From: Alteripontixanthobacter maritimus
Lineage (GTDB): Bacteria > Pseudomonadota > Alphaproteobacteria > Sphingomonadales > Sphingomonadaceae
DNA length: 64,000 bases
Assembly (NCBI RefSeq): GCF_003340475.1
Contig: NZ_QBKA01000002.1
Coordinates: 186,001 to 250,000, forward strand
Direction: 5' to 3'
Below the pieces are notes generated by a model, which made no database searches, was not told the DNA's origin, and saw nothing but the letters and a program-made list of their open reading frames with translations. Positions 33,687 through 42,187 of the stretch are shown here, piece by piece. The position numbers were made by a program, and so were the translations under genes. The first letter of the stretch is position 1; every line of letters starts with the position of its first letter.

Positions 33687-33958
33687 CGCTTCGCCTTTTC
33701 GAACAGGTCGATCAACTCGTTGAACTTGACTTTCTGCTCTTCCGCATCGCCGCTGCCGATGGCTTCGGTGACGCAGCAGGCGGCATGGCGTTTGAGAATT
33801 TCGCTTTCCGCGCGCCCAAGGGCGGATTTCACGGCCTGGATCTGGTTGAGAATGTCGATACAATAACGGTCGTCCTCGACCATTTGCGCCACGCCGCGAA
33901 CCTGCCCTTCGACCCGCCGAAGCCGGTTCACGATCTTCTTGTCTTGCGCGCCGGCCAT
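33683..33958 (-). CDS. csoR: CsoR/RcnR-family copper-sensing repressor
   Basis: A 91-residue all-helical metalloregulator. The Cu(I) ligands of CsoR are present with correct spacing: Cys33 in DRYCIDILNQ, His58 and Cys62 in RHAACCVTEAI (a C-x24-H-x3-C pattern). Cu binding should release DNA and derepress the flanking genes. It starts the minus-strand operon behind GAGGAG and is divergent from copA across a short region with a TACCC-type operator at 33979. RcnR/FrmR paralogs are possible, but the ligand set and neighbours favour CsoR. Confidence 0.9.
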   Translation of the reverse strand: MAGAQDKKIVNRLRRVEGQVRGVAQMVEDDRYCIDILNQIQAVKSALGRAESEILKRHAACCVTEAIGSGDAEEQKVKFNELIDLFEKAKR

Positions 33959-33978
33959 ATAAAACTCCTCATATGAAA

Positions 33979-33994
33979 ATACCCTACTGGGTAT
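33979..33994. promoter_or_regulatory. CsoR-type operator between csoR and copA
   Basis: ATACCC (33979-33984) and GGGTAT (33989-33994) form a perfect inverted repeat around TACT, matching the general TACCC-N4-GGGTA pattern of CsoR-regulated promoters. It lies 21 bp upstream of csoR and 56 bp upstream of copA. A degenerate second site, ATAC followed by GGGGGGTAT, is at about 34001-34017. Confidence 0.75.
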
Positions 33995-34049
33995 CTTGCA
34001 ATACATATGGGGGGTATATAGAGGAGCTTCCAAAGGAGATGCAAGACCC

Positions 34050-35861
34050 ATGACCGATCTATCGATTTCCCGGCGGCATTTGCTGGGCGCGGGCGTAGTC
34101 GGCGCAGCCTCCCTTGCGGTTCCCGCATGGGCAAGGGGCGGCGATATTAGCCACGGCGGTATGCTACGTCAGGGGTTCGATGAAGTCTCCGGCTCCAGCA
34201 TCGATCTGACCATCGCGGAAGGCAGACGCATCGTGCAGGGTCGGCGCGGTCATGGGATCGCGGTCAATGGCAGCGTTCCCGGCCCTCTTATCCGCCTGAA
34301 GGAAGGCGAACCGGTCAAGCTTAACGTGACCAACATGCTGGACGAGGATAGCTCGATCCACTGGCACGGACTGCTCGTTCCATTTCAATTTGATGGCGTT
34401 CCAGGTGTGAGCTTCCCCGGTATCATGCCCGGACAAACGTTCGTCTATGACCTACCGCCGATCCGGCAGGCGGGGACCTATTGGTGGCATTCGCATTCGG
34501 GCATGCAGGAACAGTCCGGACATTACGGCCCCCTCATTATCGATCCTGCCGGACCCGATCCGATCCAGGCGGACCGGGAATATGTGCTGTTGCTGAGCGA
34601 GTTCACGCCGCTCCACCCACATACGATCATGAGCAAGCTGAAGAAGGGAGAAGGCTACTTCAACTATCAGCAGCGCACGATGACGGATGATTATCCCCTG
34701 TCTGCCGAAGAGCGCCGCATGTGGGCCGAGATGCGGATGATGCCGACGGACATTATCGATGTGACCGGATCGACCTATACCTACCTCGCCAACGGCTTCG
34801 GGCCGGACGAGATGCCCGAGTTCCTCTTCAATCCCGGCGAGAGCGTGCGGCTGCGCATCATCAACGGCAGCGCGATGAGTTTCTTTAACATCCGGATTCC
34901 CGGCGCGACAATGAACGTTGTCGCAGCGGACGGACTGCCGGTGCGCCCGGTGCCGGTGCAGGAGTTCCAGATTGGCACCGCCGAAACCTATGATGTGCTG
35001 GTGGAGCCGGTAGGCGAAGCCGTGACCATCGTTGCGGAATCGATGGACCGTTCCGGCATGGCGCTGGCCACGCTGGCAAGCACGCCGGGTGCGCGGGCGG
35101 CGATCCCCGCCCTGCGCGATCCGCCGCTTCTGACGATGGCGGATATGGGCATGAGCGGAATGGATCACGGTGGTATGGGTCATGGCGACATGGCCGCTGC
35201 CGGAAAAGCTGAGCCGATGTCCGGCATGGACCATTCGGCGATGGGTCATGGCGATGATGCGGACGCGGGTTCGATGGCGGGTGTGTCCATGGACGGCATG
35301 AACATGCGCGACACGTCCCTGCTGCCGCCGGATGTAAAGGTCGGGCCTGGCATCGACATGGTATCGATGAACCCGGTCGATCGGATGGGCGATCCTGGCA
35401 TTGGCCTCGGCGATGTCGATCACCGCGTTCTGACCTACAACGATCTGGTCGCGCTCCGGCCCAATTCGGATCGGCGAACGCCATCGCGGCAGATGGAGAT
35501 CCATCTCACCGGTAACATGGAACGCTACATGTGGTCGTTCGACGGGCAGAAGTTCACTGCCGTCAGCGACGATCCGATCCGGTTCGCCTATAACGAGCGG
35601 GTCCGGGTGAAGCTGGTCAATAACACCATGATGGCGCATCCAATCCATTTGCATGGATTGTTCTTCGAACTGGTCAATGGGGCACCCGATGGCTTCCAGC
35701 CGCACAAGAACGTGGTGATCGTCCAGCCCGGCGGCAGCGCAACGTTCGATCTCACCGCGAATGAGGAAGGCGACTGGGCCTTCCACTGCCATCTGCTCTA
35801 TCACATGCATTCGGGCATGTTTCAGATCGTAACGGTCACACCGGAAGGAACCGGAGCATGA
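34050..35861 (+). CDS. copA: Copper-resistance multicopper oxidase CopA
   Basis: A 603-residue periplasmic cuprous oxidase. A Tat signal (SISRRHLLGAGVVGAASLA) exports it folded. Three cupredoxin domains carry the copper ligands: HWHG near residue 102, WWHSHSG near 145, HPIHLHG near 530, and the T1/T2/T3 motif HCHLLYHMHSGM near 579. Residues ~365-420 form a Met/His-rich insert (MGMSGMDHGGMGHGDM and similar) typical of CopA and CueO that handles Cu(I). The start at 34050 follows AAAGGAG; upstream residues lie within the operator. copB overlaps it (ATGA). Confidence 0.95.
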   Translation: MTDLSISRRHLLGAGVVGAASLAVPAWARGGDISHGGMLRQGFDEVSGSSIDLTIAEGRRIVQGRRGHGIAVNGSVPGPLIRLKEGEPVKLNVTNMLDEDSSIHWHGLLVPFQFDGVPGVSFPGIMPGQTFVYDLPPIRQAGTYWWHSHSGMQEQSGHYGPLIIDPAGPDPIQADREYVLLLSEFTPLHPHTIMSKLKKGEGYFNYQQRTMTDDYPLSAEERRMWAEMRMMPTDIIDVTGSTYTYLANGFGPDEMPEFLFNPGESVRLRIINGSAMSFFNIRIPGATMNVVAADGLPVRPVPVQEFQIGTAETYDVLVEPVGEAVTIVAESMDRSGMALATLASTPGARAAIPALRDPPLLTMADMGMSGMDHGGMGHGDMAAAGKAEPMSGMDHSAMGHGDDADAGSMAGVSMDGMNMRDTSLLPPDVKVGPGIDMVSMNPVDRMGDPGIGLGDVDHRVLTYNDLVALRPNSDRRTPSRQMEIHLTGNMERYMWSFDGQKFTAVSDDPIRFAYNERVRVKLVNNTMMAHPIHLHGLFFELVNGAPDGFQPHKNVVIVQPGGSATFDLTANEEGDWAFHCHLLYHMHSGMFQIVTVTPEGTGA

Positions 35862-37105
35862 TCCGCCTATCATACGCCGCAGTCGCGCTGGCCGTCACAT
35901 TTCCGAGCGCCGCGTCGGCTCAGGATCATTCAGGTCACGCCGCAATGCCGGCCCAAGAGTTGAGCGATTGCGAAGCTGAAGCGGCCCGTCACCGCGCGAT
36001 GGGGCACCCTGTGCCTGCGGGCCAGTGCGCGCCGGCCTCAGCAGAAGACGTCCCGCAGCGATCTGTTGATACTAACGCTGAATGCGAAGCTGAAGCTGCG
36101 AGACATCGGGCAATGGGCCATCCCGTCCCGCCGAACCAATGCGCTCCGGACCAAGCACCGCAAACAGTTCAGGTAGCCGCTGATGCAGTTACGGAGTGCG
36201 AGGCGGAAGCGGCCCGCCACCGCGCGATGGGCCACACGGTTCCCGCCGATAGCTGTGAGCCTATGGAAAATGGGGAAATGGATATGGGCACTGCTGACGC
36301 CCCCATGGATCACGCCGCGATGGGTCATTCAATGTGGGGTCACGCCAGCGATACGGCGATCCCCTCCGGGCCGCCTCCTGCTGCGGCTGGAGCCGGTCCC
36401 CCACGCGCCGCCGATGCGATCTGGGGCGCGGAAGCCATGCGTGACAGCCGCAAAGCGCTCGCCCAAGAAAACGGCGGGATGAAAACGCTCTGGTTCCAGG
36501 GCGACCGCTTGGAATATCGCGCACGCGAAGGACGCGATGGTTATCTGTGGGATGTGCAAGGTTACTACGGCAGTGACCTGGACAAATTCTGGTTCAAGTC
36601 CGAAGGCGAAGGCAGTTTTGGCGAGGAGATTGAAGGCGCAGAAGTCCAAGCCCTCTACAGCCGCGCGATCGCGCCGTTCTTCGATCTGCAAACCGGTATA
36701 CGTCAGGATTTCGCGCCGATTGACCGAACCTATGCCGTGGTCGGCATTCAAGGTCTCGCGCCATATCTGTTTGAAGTAGATGCGGCTGCATTCCTGTCCG
36801 ACCAAGGTGACCTGACCGCCCGGATCGAGGTCGAATTGGACCAGAAAATCACTCAGCGGCTAGTCCTGCAACCGCGAGCGGAAATAAATCTGGCCGCGCA
36901 GGATGTTCCGGAAGTGGGCATCGGAGCCGGATTAGACACGATTGAAGCCGGGCTACGTCTGCGCTACGAGTTCGCCCGAGAATTCGCACCCTACATCGGC
37001 ATAGAGCAGGAATGGAAAGTCGATGGCAGCGCGGACTATGCTCGCATGACCGGGGAAGACCCAAGCGTCACAAACTATGTCGTGGGTTTGAGATTCTGGT
37101 TTTGA
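35858..37105 (+). CDS. copB: Copper resistance protein CopB with N-terminal Cys/His/Met repeats
   Basis: A 415-residue outer-membrane copper protein coupled to copA by ATGA. After the signal peptide (MIRLSYAAVALAVTFPSAASA) come three copies of a 20-residue motif beginning CEAEAARHRAMGH and ending in Cys, at residues 38-57, 76-95 and 114-133, each 38 residues apart. Then a Met/His stretch (MDMGTADAPMDHAAMGHSM), a Pro/Ala linker, and the C-terminal CopB beta-barrel (LWFQGDRLEYRAREG, ending GLRFWF). The barrel is ordinary; the Cys-flanked repeats are not part of CopB as I know it. Confidence 0.9.
   Translation: MIRLSYAAVALAVTFPSAASAQDHSGHAAMPAQELSDCEAEAARHRAMGHPVPAGQCAPASAEDVPQRSVDTNAECEAEAARHRAMGHPVPPNQCAPDQAPQTVQVAADAVTECEAEAARHRAMGHTVPADSCEPMENGEMDMGTADAPMDHAAMGHSMWGHASDTAIPSGPPPAAAGAGPPRAADAIWGAEAMRDSRKALAQENGGMKTLWFQGDRLEYRAREGRDGYLWDVQGYYGSDLDKFWFKSEGEGSFGEEIEGAEVQALYSRAIAPFFDLQTGIRQDFAPIDRTYAVVGIQGLAPYLFEVDAAAFLSDQGDLTARIEVELDQKITQRLVLQPRAEINLAAQDVPEVGIGAGLDTIEAGLRLRYEFAREFAPYIGIEQEWKVDGSADYARMTGEDPSVTNYVVGLRFWF
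35969..36256 (+). repeat. Three 60-bp coding repeats, period 114 bp, within copB
   Basis: Copies at 35969-36028, 36083-36142 and 36197-36256 encode C-E-A-E-A-A-R-H-R-A-M-G-H-x-V-P-x-x-x-C. The amino acids are almost unchanged while the third codon positions differ (for example GCGGCCCGT, GCTGCGAGA, GCGGCCCGC), so the copies are old and kept by selection. The spacers are unrelated in sequence but equal in length. Confidence 0.85.
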
Positions 37106-37270
37106 TATGACGCAACCTCCGTAACTGATGCGGCTTGCTTGAATGATTATCCGATCCAGCCATTTCGTCTTTTCAGCTGTGGTTCAACGTATGCTGGAAG
37201 CTACAGGCGGCGGCTTTGTAAAATGTCTCGGAAGCGGCCATTTCACATAGCGGAATGACCGCCCCGAAGG

Positions 37271-37903
37271 TCAGATTTCGGTCCGTTCCGCTAACAGCAA
37301 CGCGTCTTCGACATCGACGCCGAGATACCGAACCGTGTTCTCAATCTTTGAATGACCAAGCAAAATCTGGATCGCCCGAATGTTTCCGGTGGCACGATAG
37401 ATCATTGCAGCTTTGGTGCGACGGAGGGAGTGTGTCCCGTATTCTGCTTTGCGCAGGCCTATCGCTGTTACCCATTCATCCAACAAGCGAGCATACTGAC
37501 GAGTGCTCATAGGCTTCGCGTGGTCGACACGACTGGGAAAGATGTAGTCGGTCAAGGTTCCACCACGCCGTTCCAGCCACGATAAGAGGGAGGCGCGGAC
37601 ATCGCCGGTCAATTCAAACTGAACCGGCTTGTTGGTCTTTTGCTGAATGACGATCGCGCGTGTTCAAATTTCTTCGCCGGCAACGATGTCTCCGATCTTC
37701 ATTTTCACTAAGTCGCAACCGCGGAGCTTGCTATCGATTGCCAAATCGAAAAGCGCGCGGTCCCGCAATCGCACCTCGCGATCCAGAAAGAAGCGTATCG
37801 CCCAAATCTGCTTCTGTGTGAGAGGCCGTTTGACGCCTACGGTTTTACCATGGTTCCAAGGCGCGCGAGCGTGCATCGCAGGATCATATCGTGAGTAGCC
37901 CAT
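37271..37903 (-). pseudogene. Tyrosine recombinase/integrase interrupted by an in-frame TGA
   Basis: A 210-codon gene whose two halves lie in one frame, separated by a single TGA (37664-37666) after GDIVAGEEI; reading continues TRAIVIQQKTNKPVQFELTG. CGA (Arg) to TGA would explain it. The catalytic residues are all present: Arg in SKLRGCDLVKM, His-x-x-Arg in GTHSLRRTKAA, GH in LLGHSKIENT and Tyr in VRYLGVD. The C-terminal part alone is 113 codons but lacks the first arginine. The length fits a family of small solitary proteobacterial integrases. The next 289 bp to 38192 hold no recognised gene. Confidence 0.85.
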
Positions 37904-38192
37904 GTTCGTTCTCCAAGGCCGGAATTGGCCTTCGAAGATAACGCAGAAGTGAGGTAGCTGTTTGTGGGGTCGTAAGCGGTCAGTCCGGTTATGGCACGTA
38001 GAACGTGATAAGCTGTCGTTCAGCTAACGACCCATTTTCTGCCGCAACGTGAATTGATTGTGATCGGCAGCTTTCAGCTTCACGATTTGGAGCATGGAAT
38101 ATCGGAGTTTGGGGTGGCAAGCGGACTGTCCGGTTTCAGCTCTTGGCGGGTCGATAGCTGACATCCGCCGCGGCATGTATTAGTATTGGGTA

Positions 38193-38627
38193 ATGCCGAT
38201 CGAATACCGCTTCGCTTCCACCAAAGATAAGGCTCTGTTTAATCAGGTCGATGAAGATGTTTTTGATGAGGCAATCTCCGCCGTTTCGCTTCATCAGTTC
38301 CTGACAGACGAGCGACATCATATCGTGGTCGCAATAGACGAAGGCCACATTGTAGGCTTTGTTTCGGCAGTAGACTATTTTCACCCCGATAAACCCCATG
38401 AGCTTTGGTTGAACGAGGTCGGTGTGGCGGCAACCTGGCGGCAACACGGTATAGCGAGCCGTCTGCTGACTATGATGTTCGATCACGGCAGATCGCTTGG
38501 GTGTCAGGAAGCGTGGGTTCTGACAGAGCCCGATAACTTGGCAGCGAACCGGCTATACCGTTCAGTTGCGGAGGCAGCAGAAACGAGTCCTATGACAACC
38601 GTCGTGCACCGTTTCCGGTTATCCTGA
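38193..38627 (+). CDS. GNAT-family N-acetyltransferase
   Basis: A 144-residue acetyl-CoA-dependent transferase. The acetyl-CoA-binding motif A reads VGVAATWRQHGIASRLLTMM (R/Q-x-x-G-x-A type), preceded by IVVAIDEGHIVGFVSAVDY and followed by NLAANRLYRSV. The overall pattern resembles aminoglycoside 3-N-acetyltransferase-like GNATs, but the target cannot be assigned. It lies between two interrupted genes in a lower-GC stretch, suggesting horizontal acquisition. Confidence 0.85.
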   Translation: MPIEYRFASTKDKALFNQVDEDVFDEAISAVSLHQFLTDERHHIVVAIDEGHIVGFVSAVDYFHPDKPHELWLNEVGVAATWRQHGIASRLLTMMFDHGRSLGCQEAWVLTEPDNLAANRLYRSVAEAAETSPMTTVVHRFRLS

Positions 38628-38711
38628 CATTCACGATTGGGTGGAAAGCGGAAGGTCTGGTTCTGAGCACCAGTATTGCCAATCGGACATGATCGAGCAA
38701 TTCTCTCGCTT

Positions 38712-39281
38712 ATGGAAAACGTGAAGACAAAACGGTTCATGCCACCCAAGATCGTCGTGATGAATGGGGTTAGCAGCGTTGGTAAGACGTCTGTGGCCAA
38801 GGCAATTCAAAATCACGCGAGCAGAGCTTTTCTGCATGTACAAATGGATGATTTCTTGAGGATGCTTCCCCGCCGTGCTTTTGAGGGCCAAGAAGGACTG
38901 ATTTTCAAACGCATCGACAGTCATACGATTGATGTGCAATCCGGCGATCTGGTCGAGCGCGCTCTGGCTGGCATGCGCAATGCCGTCGCCTCGATGGCTG
39001 AATGCGGCAACGACATGGTAGTCGACGACGTATTTTTTGCGGACGAAGACGCTGATTACCGCCGATTGCTAAAGCAATATGATGTTCGGTTGGTTGGGCT
39101 TTTCGCACCGCTGGAGGTTGTGTAGGAGCGGGAACGCATACGCGGAGATAGGGATATTGGCCTAGCGAAAGGCCAGTATGATCGTGTCCACAGGAACCGA
39201 GTTTATGATCTTGAGTTGGACACCTCGCACAACTCCCCGGATCAGATTGCTCAAGAAATTTGTAAGGCTTTCTCCCTCTAA
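38712..39281 (+). pseudogene. Chloramphenicol phosphotransferase-like gene with in-frame TAG
   Basis: The N-terminal kinase part is intact: PPKIVVMNGVSSVGKTSVAK (Walker A GVSSVGKT) and DDVFFADEDADYRRLL. Translation stops at TAG (39123-39125) after FAPLEVV, but the same frame continues for 51 codons with ERERIRGDRDIGLAKGQYD, VYDLELDTS and a natural TAA at 39281, which is the expected C-terminus of CPT-family proteins (including the lid arginines). GAG or CAG to TAG would explain it. The 137-codon product lacks the lid region and is probably inactive. The start could also be ATG 38739. Confidence 0.85.
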
Positions 39282-39593
39282 CTTACCGCGAGGCTTGTCC
39301 GTTCTTGGGTCCTCAATAGAAGATCTCGAACGGCTGACATTGGGGTCGAAAGCCGAATGGCAGCTTTCCACCGTCAAGGTATCGAAACCGGACCGACTGC
39401 TTCCGGCCCAACAACTGATGTTTCCCAAGCAACTCTACGCCTATTGCCAACGCGTGAGGACTTGTCGCGGAATCCTCCCTTTCGACTGGACTACGCCCCT
39501 CTTTCGAGCATTGCTGTTCCTGCGCCCGGCCAGTCCGGGTTCGCTTCGGTAGCGGCGGCCAATTGCGGCCTCCGTTTAAACCGGAGAACAGTG
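39282..39593. other. Intergenic region upstream of the recombinase module
   Basis: About 310 bp with no gene that I can support; a frame at 39178-39552 overlaps the CPT pseudogene end and has no recognisable domain. It probably contains the promoter of the DUF3489-DUF2924-recombinase module. No clear hairpin with T-run was found. Confidence 0.4.
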
Positions 39594-39815
39594 ATGACCA
39601 ACAAAACCACAAACCCGCCAACTAAACTCGATACGCTCGAGAAGTTGCTGAAGCGCAAGAACGGCGCGAGCATCGCCGAGATGATGAAAGCAACGGGCTG
39701 GCAGCAACATTCGGTGCGCGGTGCGGTGGCAGGCGCGCTGAAGAAGCGCGGATATGCAATTACTTCAGACAACACCGATGGAGTGCGCCGCTATCGGATC
39801 GAGGCGTCACAATGA
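39594..39815 (+). CDS. DUF3489 domain protein
   Basis: A 73-residue protein with a winged-helix-like DUF3489 core: KLDTLEKLLKRKNGASIAEM, MKATGWQQHSVRGAVAGALKK and YAITSDNTDGVRRYRI. This family is found almost only upstream of DUF2924 and a serine recombinase in alphaproteobacteria and may be a DNA-binding accessory or regulator. GGAGAA precedes ATG 39594; an earlier in-frame start lies in non-conserved sequence. It overlaps the next gene (ATGA). Confidence 0.88.
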   Translation: MTNKTTNPPTKLDTLEKLLKRKNGASIAEMMKATGWQQHSVRGAVAGALKKRGYAITSDNTDGVRRYRIEASQ

Positions 39816-40216
39816 CTGCAGATGTCGAGAATGCCGTGACCAAAATCGCAGAAATGGATCTCGAAGCACTGCGCACCACGTGGAGGAGCCGCTACGGCGC
39901 TCCTCCCATGCTCCGTTCAACTCTTCTAATGCGGCAACTACTAGGATGGCGAATACAGTCCGAAGCGTTTGGCGGTTTGAATACCGAGATCCGCAAGACA
40001 CTGGCGCGATCCGGCTCTGTGCAGCCGGAAGGCAAGCATCTTGGCATCGGCGCGAGATTAACCCGCCACTGGAAAGGACGGGAAGTGACCGTTGTGGTCG
40101 AGGAAACTGGGTTCCGGTGGAAGGGTGAGATGTTCCCCAGCCTCTCGGCAGCGGCTACCGCGATTGCTGGCTCTCGCTGGAACGGGCCTCGGTTCTTTGG
40201 CCTGAGGGAAAGTTGA
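39812..40216 (+). CDS. DUF2924 domain protein
   Basis: A 134-residue basic protein. The DUF2924 pattern is visible: LEALRTTWRSRYGAPPMLRS, LGIGARLTRHWKGREVTVVV, and FRWKGEMFPSLSAAATAIAG. The C-terminal half (SAxAxAIxG with NGPRFFGL) resembles the DUF4357/RAMA-like fold thought to bind nucleic acid. It is the middle gene of the module, overlapping both neighbours (ATGA with DUF3489, TTGA with the recombinase), so all three are made together. Confidence 0.88.
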   Translation: MTADVENAVTKIAEMDLEALRTTWRSRYGAPPMLRSTLLMRQLLGWRIQSEAFGGLNTEIRKTLARSGSVQPEGKHLGIGARLTRHWKGREVTVVVEETGFRWKGEMFPSLSAAATAIAGSRWNGPRFFGLRES

Positions 40217-41814
40217 TACTCGAGACAACTAAGCGCTGTGCCATCTATACTCGCAAAAGCTCTGAGGAAGGCCTCGAACAATCGTTCAACAGCCTTGATG
40301 CACAGCGCGAGGCTTGCGAGTCGTACGTGCTGAGCCAAGCCAGCGAACGCTGGGAGGCATTGCCAAACCGCTACGACGATGGCGGGTTCTCCGGCGGCAA
40401 CACCACGCGTCCTGGATTGAAGGCGCTGCTTGACGACATTGAAGCGGGACGCGTTGATGTTGTCGTCGTTTACAAAATTGACCGGCTGACCCGCAGCCTT
40501 GCCGACTTCGCGCGCATCGTTGCAATCTTCGACGCTGCAGAGTGTAGCTTTGTCTCGGTGATCCAGTCGTTCAACACCACCGGTTCGATGGGCAAGCTGA
40601 TGCTCAACGTTCTGCTCTCCTTCGCCCAGTTCGAGCGCGAGGTCACCGGCGAGCGGATCCGCGACAAAATTGCGGCGTCGAAAGCGAAGGGCATGTGGAT
40701 GGGTGGCAACCCTCCGCTAGGCTACGACAAGCCCGAGGATGATAGGCGTATCCTTCGCGTGAACGAGGTAGAAGCTAAAATCGTCCGCGATATGTTTACG
40801 CAATATCTTGGGCTCGGCTCGGTTCATGCTCTTCAGCTTAGCCTTGCTGAACGGGGAATTTGCTCCAAGCGATGGATAACCGAAAAAGGCAGGATCATGG
40901 GAGCCAAAGCGTTCAGCCGAGGGGCGCTGTTCCATCTTCTGCGCAACCAACTTTACCTCGGGCAGATCGTTCACAAGGACCAAGTGCACGAGGGAGGTCA
41001 TGCTGCGATCGTTCACCAAGATTTGTTCGACCAAGTCCAGCAGCATCTCGATGGCAATGCACGGCGGCATCGCGCGAAAGCCGGTCGCCGCAAGGTCGTA
41101 GCTCCGCTGATGGGCAAGCTGTTTGATGCGGCGGGCGAGCCGATGAGTCCGACCACCTCGCGCGGCAAGTCGGGCAAGCGCTATCGCTATTATGTGTCTG
41201 CATCGTTGCAGCAGCGTACCAGGCCAGCAGATGAGACATCGCTCCAACGCCTTTCAGCTTTAGAGATTGAGCGGGTTGTCGGCGAAGCGATCCAGCGCTG
41301 GGTACCGAGAGCTTCTGATCCGTTTGCAATCTTGCGCTCGGTCCACATGTCGGCGCGCGGGCTGCATGTTTCGATCGAGGCGAAAGATGGTGGAAGCATC
41401 GCTAGAGCGCTGACCGGTGATGAAACAATCGCGGATCACACCGCTGATTACACCACCGTGCTATTGCCGGTCGCATTGCCAATGCGCGGCGGCAAGAGGC
41501 TTGTCGTGCCATCAGTCCAGCGCCGCACTCAGCCCGATCCGATCCTTGTAGCAGCGCTCCGCAAAGCTCACGCGATGCTGGACACCGAACGCGGTATGCC
41601 GATGATCAGTACAGTGCCAACCTCGCCCTATGATCGCAACATCCTGCGGCTCGCATTCCTGGCGCCGGACATTCAACGCGCGCTGCTCGAAGGACGCCAG
41701 CCGTATCATCTCAACCTCGAGACAATGAAGAAAATCGACTTCCCACTATCATGGTCCCGGCAGCGCAAAGTGCTGGGATTTAGCGAAACCGAAAATCCCT
41801 GTTCTGCCGATTAA
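40213..41814 (+). CDS. Large serine recombinase
   Basis: A 533-residue site-specific recombinase. The resolvase catalytic domain carries the nucleophilic serine in AIYTRKSSEEG (Ser16), DGGFSGGNTTRPGLKALLDD, VYKIDRLTRSLADF and GKLMLNVLLSFAQFEREVTG. It is followed by the recombinase domain (GNPPLGYDK...) and a zinc-ribbon-like region (APLMGKLFDAAGEPMSPTT) in which classical cysteines are replaced. The start is TTG 40213, overlapping the DUF2924 stop. The C-terminal codons contain the first CCCTGTT of a repeat cluster that continues past the stop. Confidence 0.9.
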   Translation: MILETTKRCAIYTRKSSEEGLEQSFNSLDAQREACESYVLSQASERWEALPNRYDDGGFSGGNTTRPGLKALLDDIEAGRVDVVVVYKIDRLTRSLADFARIVAIFDAAECSFVSVIQSFNTTGSMGKLMLNVLLSFAQFEREVTGERIRDKIAASKAKGMWMGGNPPLGYDKPEDDRRILRVNEVEAKIVRDMFTQYLGLGSVHALQLSLAERGICSKRWITEKGRIMGAKAFSRGALFHLLRNQLYLGQIVHKDQVHEGGHAAIVHQDLFDQVQQHLDGNARRHRAKAGRRKVVAPLMGKLFDAAGEPMSPTTSRGKSGKRYRYYVSASLQQRTRPADETSLQRLSALEIERVVGEAIQRWVPRASDPFAILRSVHMSARGLHVSIEAKDGGSIARALTGDETIADHTADYTTVLLPVALPMRGGKRLVVPSVQRRTQPDPILVAALRKAHAMLDTERGMPMISTVPTSPYDRNILRLAFLAPDIQRALLEGRQPYHLNLETMKKIDFPLSWSRQRKVLGFSETENPCSAD

Positions 41815-41839
41815 TACCCCTGCTATGGTCCATATAGGC

Positions 41840-42018
41840 CCCTGTTGCGACGATCAAACTCCCTGTTTCGTCGAATAACAGGGAAAACCCTCTTTTTGCC
41901 TGTATAACCTACTGAAATATGGTCGTTTCTCGATAGCAAGATCCCTCGAAATCGGTCAAATCCACCTGCTATTTGCCTCAAATGAGCATTTTACCCTGTT
42001 ATTCCCTGTTAAGCAGGG
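41840..42018. repeat. Clustered CCCTGTT/AACAGGG repeats downstream of the recombinase
   Basis: CCCTGTT occurs at 41840-41846, 41861-41867, 41994-42000 and 42004-42010, its complement AACAGGG at 41877-41883, and CAGGG at 42014-42018; a further copy (41797-41803) is inside the recombinase gene. 41861/41877 form a 7-bp inverted repeat spaced 9, and CCCTG-TTAAG-CAGGG (42004-42018) a 5-bp palindrome. This density in under 230 bp is not expected by chance. The rest of 41815-42187 contains no gene. Confidence 0.75.
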
Positions 42019-42187
42019 AAACCCAACCGATTGTCATCCCGACAGAGACGGGCCCGCCAAACGCGGCCTGTTCGCGCAGAAGAGACCGCCGAAATGATGT
42101 GCTCGTTACGGAATGGCCTCTGCAAACCCTCCTGTTCCGCGGGCTTCAGCGCATAGCGCGCAATCAGAGACTAGTGCTGGGGGTAGG

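Noticed and set aside
37271-37903. The two halves of the integrase as two separate genes
   Set aside because: Both parts share one frame with a single TGA between them and together form one complete tyrosine recombinase.
39178-39552. 124-codon frame between the CPT pseudogene and DUF3489
   Set aside because: Overlaps the true C-terminal part of the CPT pseudogene and shows no domain or ribosome-binding site.
41815-42187. CCCTGTT cluster as a CRISPR array
   Set aside because: The units are 7 bases, irregularly spaced and mixed in orientation, with no cas genes nearby.
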